Source: Rhodoferax sp. (GTDB lineage: Bacteria; Pseudomonadota; Gammaproteobacteria; Burkholderiales; Burkholderiaceae). Taken from it: a DNA stretch of 10,682 bases. Below are positions 1-5,333 of this stretch, in pieces. Every line of letters begins with the position of its first letter. Position 1 is the first letter of the stretch. The stretch covers positions 1 to 10,682 of the forward strand of contig JAIFMT010000037.1 of the NCBI GenBank assembly GCA_020048295.1, read 5' to 3'. The notes beneath the pieces were generated by a model, which worked only from the letters and a program-made list of their open reading frames with translations, was not told where the DNA came from and made no database searches. Position numbers and translations under genes: made by a program.

Positions 1-82
1 GGTTGCCGCTTTGCTCCAGCGCCTTGCTTAGCCACTCGCCCAGTGAATGTTCATCTTCCGCCAATAGGATGTGCATGCGCAT
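1..82 (-). CDS. tctD: TctD-like response regulator, N-terminus only (runs off left edge)
   Basis: The reverse strand from the ATG at 82-80 encodes MRMHILLAEDEHSLGEW, then LSKALEQSGN, and is still open at the window edge (27 residues visible). This is the first beta strand and first helix of a CheY-like receiver domain. The acidic pair E9-D10 belongs to the phosphorylation pocket; the phospho-acceptor Asp lies outside the window. The WLSKAL stretch in helix 1 is typical of TctD and related OmpR/PhoB-type regulators. The gene is divergent from tctCBA, the arrangement known for Salmonella tctD, where TctD with the kinase TctE activates citrate transporter expression. By inference it controls the adjacent transporter. 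An alternative ATG at 76-74 gives MHILLAEDE and is equally likely as the start; I see no clear ribosome binding site for either. The DNA-binding domain and the partner kinase cannot be seen. Confidence 0.8.
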   Translation of the reverse strand, partial: MRMHILLAEDEHSLGEWLSKALEQSGN

Positions 83-172
83 GATTATGGTGCAGAGGCT
101 CAGGAGTGCACCAAACTGAAAGGTAATTGATAGGTTCGCGCGTGCATGATTCCCCACGGAGAGTCGGGATAA

Positions 173-192
173 GCAGTGGCCTAAACCACTGC
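173..192. promoter_or_regulatory. Perfect 7-bp inverted repeat in the tctD-tctC divergent region
   Basis: GCAGTGG (173-179) and CCACTGC (186-192) form a perfect inverted repeat around a 6-nt spacer. It lies about 90 bp upstream of tctD and 100 bp upstream of tctC. It could be a regulator operator or an mRNA hairpin in the tctC leader. Assignment to TctD is inference from position only. Confidence 0.45.
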
Positions 193-243
193 ACCGGCTA
201 TGCGTCGAGCGCTTTGCGAGCCTGTTCGGTGTCTGTCTGCAAC

Positions 244-258
244 GCTGTTCATGACAGC
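244..258. promoter_or_regulatory. Short inverted repeat just upstream of the tctC ribosome binding site
   Basis: GCTGT (244-248) and ACAGC (254-258) flank TTCAT with perfect 5-bp arms; the arms extend by one T-G pair if the element folds as RNA. It sits 35 bp before the tctC start, so it could be an operator near the transcription start or a small leader stem-loop. No convincing sigma-70 promoter could be paired with it. Confidence 0.3.
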
Positions 259-280
259 ACTGACTTTTTGTCAACTAATG

Positions 281-288
281 AAGGAGAT
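281..288 (+). promoter_or_regulatory. tctC ribosome binding site (decides the start)
   Basis: AAGGAGAT at 281-288 places GGAG 6 nt before the ATG at 293. This Shine-Dalgarno site selects 293 over the in-frame upstream ATG at 200. The selected start also places a signal peptide at the N-terminus. Confidence 0.85.
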
Positions 289-292
289 AGCA

Positions 293-1291
293 ATGAAAAG
301 AATGAAGTTTATTCAAGTCGCCTTGCTGGTCATGGCCGCTTACGCCACCACGGCATCGGCCCAGGGGGTGCAGAAAGCATGGGCGCCTGATGCCACTGTT
401 GAAATCGTGGCACCGGCGTCGCCAGGTGGCGGTTGGGACATGACGGCCCGCGCCGTGCAGAGAACCCTGACCGAAGAAAAGCTGGTCACCAAGAACATCA
501 TCGTGTCCAACAAGCCAGGCGGAGGCGGTGCAACTGGCTGGACCTATCTCAAAGGCAAAGAGGGCAATGCCAACTATCTGGCCGTCAACTCATCGCTCGT
601 GCTGCTTAACAATCTGCTGGGCAGCAGCGAACTGACCTACAAGGACTTCACGCCCCTGGCCATGTTGACCACCGAATGGATCAGCATCGCCGTGAAGGCC
701 GATTCCCCCTACAAGACCGGCAAAGAATTGCTGGAGGCGCTGAAAAAAGATCCTGGTCTGCTGACCATCGGTGTCGGCCCCAGCCTTGGCAATAATGATC
801 ACCTGTCCTTCGTGCGGGTGGCACAGAAGTTTGGCGTTGATACCACCAAATTCAAATGGGTCGTTTTTGAAGGCGCGGGCGGCGATGTCGTCATGGCGGC
901 CCTGGGTGGGCATGTGGGTCTGGTGACCACCGCGTTGTCTGAAACACTGGCGCAGCACAAGGCCGGCAAACTGCGGATTCTGGGCATCACGGCGGACAAG
1001 CGCGCGGCTGTCCTGCCCGATGTGCCAACCTGGAAAGAGCAAGGTGTCGATATGGTGTTCCCGCACTGGCGCGGCATCATGGGCCCACCCAACATGACAC
1101 CTGAGCAGATCAAGTTCTGGGACGATGCGCTTGGGAAAATGGTCACCAAGCCGGGTTTCCACAAAACCATTGAGAACCTCAATGGTGAGGTTTATTACAA
1201 AAACTCCGCTGAATTCAAGAAATTCCTGGAAGAGCAGACCGCAGCCTTGGGACCACTGGTGGAGCAACTTGGGCTGAAAAAGAAGAAGTAA
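293..1291 (+). CDS. tctC: Tripartite tricarboxylate transporter substrate-binding protein TctC
   Basis: This 332-residue periplasmic solute-binding protein of the TctC/Bug family captures a carboxylate and delivers it to the TctAB membrane complex. Residues 1-23 are a signal peptide: MKRMK, a hydrophobic core, and an ASA motif before the likely cleavage between A23 and Q24. The binding-loop motif SPGGGWDMTARA is at 43-54. The GGGWD form is typical of true TctC proteins, which are encoded with tctAB, whereas orphan Bug receptors usually have PGGSSD-like versions. NKPGGGGATGW (73-83) is the second ligand loop, and LPDVPTWKEQG (241-251) is the usual C-terminal family motif. The start at 293 is set by the strong ribosome binding site at 281-288; starting at 200 would add 31 residues in front of the signal peptide. 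The protein ends in a lysine run. It is the first gene of tctCBA. Citrate or another tricarboxylate is a family-based guess, because substrate cannot be read from the sequence. Confidence 0.93.
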   Translation: MKRMKFIQVALLVMAAYATTASAQGVQKAWAPDATVEIVAPASPGGGWDMTARAVQRTLTEEKLVTKNIIVSNKPGGGGATGWTYLKGKEGNANYLAVNSSLVLLNNLLGSSELTYKDFTPLAMLTTEWISIAVKADSPYKTGKELLEALKKDPGLLTIGVGPSLGNNDHLSFVRVAQKFGVDTTKFKWVVFEGAGGDVVMAALGGHVGLVTTALSETLAQHKAGKLRILGITADKRAAVLPDVPTWKEQGVDMVFPHWRGIMGPPNMTPEQIKFWDDALGKMVTKPGFHKTIENLNGEVYYKNSAEFKKFLEEQTAALGPLVEQLGLKKKK

Positions 1292-1323
1292 GCCGCCTGG
1301 TATCGGTGCAACCGTCCAGCGCT

Positions 1324-1354
1324 CAATCCGGCAGGGACAGGCCGTGCCGGATTG
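1324..1354 (+). other. RNA hairpin just after tctC (10-bp perfect stem)
   Basis: CAATCCGGCA (1324-1333) pairs perfectly with TGCCGGATTG (1345-1354) around an 11-nt loop, starting 32 nt after the tctC stop. No U-run follows, so it is not a canonical intrinsic terminator. In binding-protein transporter operons, hairpins after the first gene commonly protect the upstream mRNA from 3' exonucleases and raise expression of the binding protein over the membrane subunits. That role here is inference. Confidence 0.6.
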
Positions 1355-1379
1355 GCCTGGATGAACCGCTGCCAAACGC

Positions 1380-1400
1380 CGGGGCCGCTTTTCGGCCCCG
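1380..1400 (+). other. GC-rich hairpin before tctB, possible partial terminator
   Basis: CGGGGCCG (1380-1387) pairs with CGGCCCCG (1393-1400) around the loop CTTTT, giving an 8-bp nearly all-GC stem 27 nt before the tctB start. The downstream sequence GCTTGCATTCA has no U-tract, so strong intrinsic termination is unlikely. It may attenuate transcription or stabilise the tctC message. It is the second hairpin in this gap. Confidence 0.6.
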
Positions 1401-1427
1401 CTTGCATTCAATCATGAGGGGCTAGTC

Positions 1428-1898
1428 GTGGCAATAACCAAAGACAAAGTAACGGGACTGGTGTCCCTGGTGCTGGGTGTGGTCTATTTCTTTGCAACCA
1501 ATAACCTGCCAGAGTCCGCTGTGGCCGACCCGATCGGGCCAAGGGTCTTTCCTTACATCATTTCGGCGGGCATGGTCATAGTTGGCCTGATCTTGACTCT
1601 CAAACGCGAGCCACTCACCGAAAAGAACCGGGCCGTCATCTTTGACCTGAGTACCGAAAAAGAGCTGATGCGTGACATTGGCTACACCTGCCTGGCCGGT
1701 ATTATTTTTGGGCTGATTCTGGAACCGTTGGGCTACCTGATTTCTTCTTTTTTGTTCATGACAGCCATGATGTTCATCTCAAACGGCAGGCGCATCGTCT
1801 ATAACCTTTCGGTTGGGCTGACTTTTGCATTTGTTACCTATGGACTGTTTTTCGGCCTTCTTGAAGTGAGCCTGCCCAGAGGCATTCTGGCGTTTTAG
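1428..1898 (+). CDS. tctB: Tripartite tricarboxylate transporter small membrane subunit TctB
   Basis: This 156-residue integral inner-membrane protein matches the TctB family in length and pattern. It partners TctA in sodium- or proton-coupled uptake of substrate delivered by TctC. Hydrophobic segments lie at about 9-25, 41-59, 84-118 (probably two helices) and 124-146. The motif DPIGPRVFP at 34-42, just before the second segment, is the most conserved TctB signature, and the C-terminal LPRGIL (149-154) is also typical. The start codon is GTG at 1428, preceded by GAGGGG at 1416-1421 with 6-nt spacing. It lies 136 bp after tctC, a gap that carries two hairpins, and 11 bp before tctA. A charged cytoplasmic-looking loop at about 60-83 separates the two halves. 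Confidence 0.9.
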   Translation: MAITKDKVTGLVSLVLGVVYFFATNNLPESAVADPIGPRVFPYIISAGMVIVGLILTLKREPLTEKNRAVIFDLSTEKELMRDIGYTCLAGIIFGLILEPLGYLISSFLFMTAMMFISNGRRIVYNLSVGLTFAFVTYGLFFGLLEVSLPRGILAF

Positions 1899-1902
1899 GA
1901 GT
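1896..1902 (+). promoter_or_regulatory. tctA ribosome binding site overlapping the tctB stop codon
   Basis: TAGGAGT at 1896-1902 contains the tctB TAG stop and a GGAG core 8 nt before the tctA ATG at 1910. The overlap suggests that ribosomes finishing tctB help load tctA, which would keep the two membrane subunits in step. Confidence 0.7.
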
Positions 1903-1909
1903 CCGCACC

Positions 1910-3433
1910 ATGGAAGCAGTTTTCTCGAATTTGATGCTGGGGTTTCAAAACGCACTGAGCATGACCAACCTCATCTGGGTGGTGATTGGCAGCTTTTTGG
2001 GCACGCTGGTGGGCATGTTGCCCGGGGTTGGCCCTGCCACCGGCATTGCCATCCTGATTCCGGTCTCGTATGGCATGGACCCGACCACCGCGCTGATCAC
2101 CATGTGCGCGATTTATTACGGGGCCATGTTTGGCGGCTCGATTGCCTCCATCATGATCAACACGCCGGGCGATGCATCGTCCATCGTGACCTGTTTTGAC
2201 GGCTACAAGATGGCGCAGCAGGGCCGTGCCGGCGCCGCCCTGGCAACCTCGGCCATTGCCTCGTTCATTGGCGGCATGATTGCCTGCGTCATGGTGGTCA
2301 TTCTGGCCGGCCCGGCGGCCAGCCTGGCGCTCAAGTTCGGCCCGGCCGAAATGTTTGCGCTGATCCTGTTTGCCATGACTGCCGCCATCACGCTGGCCGA
2401 AGGCAAGCTGCTGCGCGGCTGTGTGTCGCTGTTCATCGGCCTGATGGTGGCCAGCGTCGGCATAGACGGCCTGTCGGGGGTGATCCGCTACACCATGGGC
2501 ATTGGTGCCATGCAAGACGGCATCGACTTTCTGGTAGCCATCATTGGGGCTTACGCCATCTCGGAAGTGTTCAGCAGCTATGCCGAGAAAAATGTGGTCT
2601 ATAACATCGACACCAAAGCCATTGGCCGCGTGATGATCACCAAGGAAGACTGGAAAAAGATCTGGCTGCCCATTGTGCGCAGCACGCCAATTGCCTTCTT
2701 TTTGGGTTGCCTGCCGGGCATTGGCGGCTCCATGACCTCGTTGATTGCCTACACCACCGAGCGCCAGCTCAGCGACAACCCGGAGAACTTTGGCAACGGC
2801 GACATCGTCGGTGTTGCCGCGCCAGAAGCCGCCAACAACGCGTCGGCCACGGCATCCATCATTCCGATGCTGGCCATTGGTATTCCCAGCTCAGGCACCA
2901 CCGCGGTGATGCTGGGTGCGCTGATGATGCTGGGCGTGCAGCCCGGCCCGATGCTGTTTGAAATGCGGCCCGAAATCGCCTGGGGCGTGATTGCCAGCAT
3001 GTTCATTGGCAACATCGTGCTGGTGTTCATGAACATGCCGATGGTGCCCTACATTGCCAAACTGCTGGCGCTGCCGCAAAAACTGCTGATTCCGATCATC
3101 ATCTGCCTGGCGTTCATGGGCACCTACATGATGAATTACAGCGCTTTTGACTTCTATTTCCTCATCATGTTTGGCTTGTTGGGCTATGCCATGCAGAAGC
3201 TCGACATTCCGATTCCACCGCTGGTGCTGGCGCTGATTCTGGGTGACACGCTGGAAAAGACGTTCCGGCAGGCCATGGTAGCCAAATCGGGCAGTTTGAC
3301 GGTTTTCCTGGACAAGCCGATTGCCTTGGGATTCATTGGGCTGGCGGCTATCTCCATTCTGTACTCGCTGTACCAGGGTAAAAAAGCGTCAGCCAAAGCA
3401 GCAAAGGCAGCATCCGCAGCCGCTGATGTCTGA
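1910..3433 (+). CDS. tctA: Tripartite tricarboxylate transporter large membrane subunit TctA
   Basis: This 507-residue inner-membrane permease is the usual size for TctA, the channel subunit with about twelve membrane helices. Family motifs are all present: GMLPGVGPATGIAIL (35-49), GGSIASIMINTPGDASS (75-91), PGIGGSM (269-275), APEAANNA (304-311) and GIPSSGTTAVML (324-335). The two PG(V/I)G segments, about 230 residues apart, show the two-fold internal repeat expected of the family; they probably form substrate and cation sites. A basic loop with KEDWKK at 245-250 separates the halves. The C-terminus is a cytoplasmic Lys/Ala-rich tail (491-507). It is the last gene of tctCBA, coupled to tctB by an 11-bp gap. 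The substrate is unknown; tricarboxylates are the family default, but relatives carry dicarboxylates and aromatic acids. Confidence 0.95.
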   Translation: MEAVFSNLMLGFQNALSMTNLIWVVIGSFLGTLVGMLPGVGPATGIAILIPVSYGMDPTTALITMCAIYYGAMFGGSIASIMINTPGDASSIVTCFDGYKMAQQGRAGAALATSAIASFIGGMIACVMVVILAGPAASLALKFGPAEMFALILFAMTAAITLAEGKLLRGCVSLFIGLMVASVGIDGLSGVIRYTMGIGAMQDGIDFLVAIIGAYAISEVFSSYAEKNVVYNIDTKAIGRVMITKEDWKKIWLPIVRSTPIAFFLGCLPGIGGSMTSLIAYTTERQLSDNPENFGNGDIVGVAAPEAANNASATASIIPMLAIGIPSSGTTAVMLGALMMLGVQPGPMLFEMRPEIAWGVIASMFIGNIVLVFMNMPMVPYIAKLLALPQKLLIPIIICLAFMGTYMMNYSAFDFYFLIMFGLLGYAMQKLDIPIPPLVLALILGDTLEKTFRQAMVAKSGSLTVFLDKPIALGFIGLAAISILYSLYQGKKASAKAAKAASAAADV

Positions 3434-3439
3434 TTGTTT

Positions 3440-3494
3440 TAAGCCTCTAGCCCTTATGGAGTATGCGATAGTAGCTACTATTTAAATAGTAATT
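3440..3494. repeat. Putative extragenic palindromic repeat in the tctA-bdhA convergent gap
   Basis: The gap contains AAGCCTCTAGCCCTTATG followed by GCGATAGTAGCTACTAT and AAATAGTAATT. The order (A/T)AGCCTnTAGCnCTTAT, then GCGnTAGnAGCTA, then an A/T-rich end resembles a short extragenic repeat I remember scattered between genes in Comamonadaceae genomes; this match is from memory. Within it, ATAGTAGCTACTAT (3468-3481) and TACTATTTAAATAGTA (3476-3491) are perfect palindromes that share six bases. It lies between two converging genes, so it may also end transcription, although the stems are short and A/T-rich. Confidence 0.55.
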
Positions 3495-3507
3495 AGGCGC
3501 AAGGAAA

Positions 3508-4278
3508 TCACTGCGCCGCCCAGCCGCCATCCATGTTCCATGCCACGCCGCGCACATTGTTGCCGGCAGGCGAGCAGAAAAACACCGCCAGCGCACCGAT
3601 TTCTTCAGACGTGGTGAACTGCATCGATGGCTCCTTTTCGGCCAGCAGCAAGCGGGTGGCTTCGGCAATCGATACGCCCAGCGTGGCAGCTTTGGCATCC
3701 ACCTGCTGTTGCACCAGGGGGGTCAGCACCCAGCCAGGACAAATGGCGTTGCAGGTGATGGCACTGGCGGCATTTTCCAGCGCCGTCACTTTGGTCAGAC
3801 CGACCAGACCGTGCTTGGCCGCCACATAGGCCGCCTTTTCGGCGGAAGCCACCAGCCCATGCACCGAGGCCACGTTGATGATGCGACCCCAGCCAGCGGC
3901 CTGCATGGCTGGCAGCGCCAGCCGGGTGGTATGAAAGGCGCTGCTCAGGTTGATGGCAAGAATGGCATCCCAGCGCTGTGGCGCAAAGTTCTCCACCCGC
4001 GCCACATGCTGAATGCCGGCGTTGTTGACCAGAATGTCCACCCGGCCAAACCGCGCGGCGGCAAACGCCATCATGTCGGCGATCTCGGCGGGGTTGCTCA
4101 TGTCGGCGCTGTGGTGCGCGACCTCAACGCCCAGTGCGGCCACTTCAGCGGTCAGTGCCTGCGCGTCGCGACGGCCATTGAGCACGATGTTGGCACCCTG
4201 TGCCGCCAGCGCCTTGGCCACACCCAGGCCAATGCCGCTGGTGGAGCCGGTGACGAGGGCAGTTTTTCCTTTGAGCAT
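3508..4278 (-). CDS. bdhA: D-3-hydroxybutyrate dehydrogenase (short-chain dehydrogenase)
   Basis: This 256-residue cytoplasmic enzyme reversibly oxidises D-3-hydroxybutyrate to acetoacetate with NAD, the last step in using 3-hydroxybutyrate released from polyhydroxybutyrate. It is a classical SDR: GSTSGIG (11-17) binds the cofactor, NNAG is at 85-88, and the catalytic residues are N110, S138, Y151 and K155. It also keeps the substrate-pocket residues described for Pseudomonas fragi 3-hydroxybutyrate dehydrogenase, shifted by four positions: Q90, H140, K148, W183, Q192 and W253. This separates it from generic SDRs. The string ASVHGLVAS (137-145) and the ending NMDGGWAAQ are typical of BdhA. 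The ATG at 4278 has GGAG at 4290-4287 with 8-nt spacing. The gene is divergent from the alpha/beta hydrolase and convergent with tctA. The residue after the 3' end of SSAF-H is normal for the family, and no truncation is seen. Confidence 0.93.
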   Translation of the reverse strand: MLKGKTALVTGSTSGIGLGVAKALAAQGANIVLNGRRDAQALTAEVAALGVEVAHHSADMSNPAEIADMMAFAAARFGRVDILVNNAGIQHVARVENFAPQRWDAILAINLSSAFHTTRLALPAMQAAGWGRIINVASVHGLVASAEKAAYVAAKHGLVGLTKVTALENAASAITCNAICPGWVLTPLVQQQVDAKAATLGVSIAEATRLLLAEKEPSMQFTTSEEIGALAVFFCSPAGNNVRGVAWNMDGGWAAQ

Positions 4279-4342
4279 GGTGCTTTCTCCGAATTAAATT
4301 GTTGCTACTGCGCTGGCGGGCCAGGGCCGCCTTCGGGTTTGA

Positions 4343-4370
4343 ATTAGGATGCTGGGCCGCTGCCCGTCAA
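4343..4370 (-). promoter_or_regulatory. Candidate sigma-70 promoter for bdhA
   Basis: On the reverse strand, TTGACG (4370-4365) matches the -35 consensus in five of six bases. After 16 nt comes CCTAAT (4348-4343), which matches the -10 box in four of six. Predicted initiation near 4336 would leave a leader of about 58 nt. The -35 box lies in one arm of the palindrome at 4365-4379. Confidence 0.4.
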
Positions 4371-4383
4371 ATTTTGACGTCAA
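4365..4383. promoter_or_regulatory. Palindromic element spanning both divergent -35 boxes
   Basis: CGTCAAA-T-TTTGACG (4365-4379) is a perfect odd-centred palindrome. It overlaps a second perfect palindrome, TTGACGTCAA (4374-4383), so the five-base unit GTCAA/TTGAC occurs three times in alternating orientation. The outward-facing TTGACG arms can serve as -35 boxes for bdhA and for the hydrolase. A regulator bound here could control both; which protein binds is unknown. Confidence 0.55.
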
Positions 4384-4402
4384 GCGCACGCCCTGTCATT
4401 AT
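4374..4402 (+). promoter_or_regulatory. Candidate sigma-70 promoter for the hydrolase-relA unit
   Basis: TTGACG (4374-4379, five of six consensus bases), a 17-nt spacer and CATTAT (4397-4402, four of six) form a well-spaced promoter. Initiation would fall near 4409, about nine bases before the ATG at 4418, giving an almost leaderless mRNA. This fits the absence of a Shine-Dalgarno sequence before that ATG and argues against an upstream start at 4349. Confidence 0.5.
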
Positions 4403-4417
4403 CAAGTCCTGCACATC

Positions 4418-5314
4418 ATGTCCGAACCCACGCTTCAATTCGTCCACTGCCCTGACCCCAACGGAGGCCATCGCATGGCGTATTGGGAGTGGGGCAACCC
4501 GGCGGCCAGCCACGTGTTGCTGTGCGTGCATGGCCTGACCCGCCAGGGGCGCGACTTTGATGTGCTGGCGCAGGCCCTGTGCGCACGAGCCGGTGACAGC
4601 CTGCGCGTGGTCTGCCCGGACGTGGTTGGGCGGGGAAGAAGCGACTGGCTGAAAGACCCGCAGGGCTATCAAATTCCGCTGTACGCCGCCGACATGCTGA
4701 CGCTGCTGGCACAACTGCAGCCCGCCACGCTGGACTGGCTGGGCACCAGCATGGGGGGATTGATCGGCATGGCGCTGGCCGGCCAGCCCGGTTTGCCGCC
4801 GTTTGCGCAGGTACGCCGGCTGGTGCTCAACGACGTGGGGCCGGTCATCGAGTGGCAGGCGCTGCAGCGCATTGGCGAATATCTGGGCCACACCGGGGCG
4901 TTTGCCGATGAGCAGCAAGCCGCCGATGCGCTGTGGGCGGTGTCGCAAACCTTTGGCCCGCACACGCCAGCACAATGGCTGGCATTCACCCGGCCGATGC
5001 TCAAGCCAATGGGCGATGGCTCTGGTCGCCTCACTTTGCATTACGACCCCGCGCTGGCTCTGCCTTATGCGGCGTTCACCCAGGAGGCCGCCGCCCAGGG
5101 CGAGGCGCTGCTGTGGGGCGCGTATGACCAGATCACTGCCGAGACACTGATATTGCGCGGTGCAGACTCTGACCTGCTCTCAAGCGCCACCGTGCAAGCC
5201 ATGGCGCAGCGCGGCCCGCGTGCCCGGCTGGTGGAATTTGCCGGTGTTGGCCACGCCCCCACGCTGATCGCGGCGGACCAGGTGCAGGCAGTGGTGTCGT
5301 TTTTGCTGGACTGA
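4418..5314 (+). CDS. Alpha/beta hydrolase, candidate 3-hydroxybutyrate-oligomer hydrolase
   Basis: This 298-residue cytoplasmic serine hydrolase has no signal peptide. The oxyanion-hole segment is CVHGLTRQG (36-44). GTSMGG (109-114) is the nucleophile elbow with S111. D252 in RGADSDLLS is the likely acid, with D250 as the alternative, and H279 in GVGHAPT is the base. Residues about 140-230 form a helical cap that sets specificity. The reaction cannot be read directly. Its position divergent from bdhA suggests an intracellular ester hydrolase of polyhydroxybutyrate breakdown, such as the oligomer hydrolases (PhaY) known in Ralstonia and Acidovorax, but other esterase roles remain possible. The ATG at 4418 was chosen because MSEPTLQFVHCPD starts the fold and a promoter-like sequence lies just upstream. 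An in-frame ATG at 4349 would add 23 unlikely residues and lies upstream of that promoter. relA follows 19 bp downstream, probably in the same transcript. Confidence 0.85.
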   Translation: MSEPTLQFVHCPDPNGGHRMAYWEWGNPAASHVLLCVHGLTRQGRDFDVLAQALCARAGDSLRVVCPDVVGRGRSDWLKDPQGYQIPLYAADMLTLLAQLQPATLDWLGTSMGGLIGMALAGQPGLPPFAQVRRLVLNDVGPVIEWQALQRIGEYLGHTGAFADEQQAADALWAVSQTFGPHTPAQWLAFTRPMLKPMGDGSGRLTLHYDPALALPYAAFTQEAAAQGEALLWGAYDQITAETLILRGADSDLLSSATVQAMAQRGPRARLVEFAGVGHAPTLIAADQVQAVVSFLLD

Positions 5315-5333
5315 GTTTGCCGCGAGTGGTGTC

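Noticed and set aside
126..154. Sigma-70 promoter for tctC with TTGATA at 126-131
   Set aside because: No acceptable -10 box is found at 16-18 nt spacing.
178..192. Sigma-54 type promoter upstream of tctC (TGGC then TGC)
   Set aside because: The GG and GC dinucleotides are separated by 11 bases rather than the required 10, and the rest of the consensus is poor. The similarity comes from the inverted repeat.
200..292. A 31-residue N-terminal extension of tctC from the ATG at 200
   Set aside because: It would bury the signal peptide, and the strong AAGGAGAT site points to the ATG at 293.
1414..1425. Minimal upstream reading frame ATG AGG GGC TAG before tctB
   Set aside because: It has no ribosome binding site of its own and overlaps the tctB Shine-Dalgarno sequence, so it is probably coincidental.
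1895..2515. Open frame of 206 codons antisense to tctA
   Set aside because: Its His/Gly/Gln/Arg-rich low-complexity product is typical of the reverse complement of a membrane-protein gene.
4349..4417. A longer hydrolase starting at 4349
   Set aside because: The added 23 residues do not look like the fold, and the best promoter lies inside this stretch.
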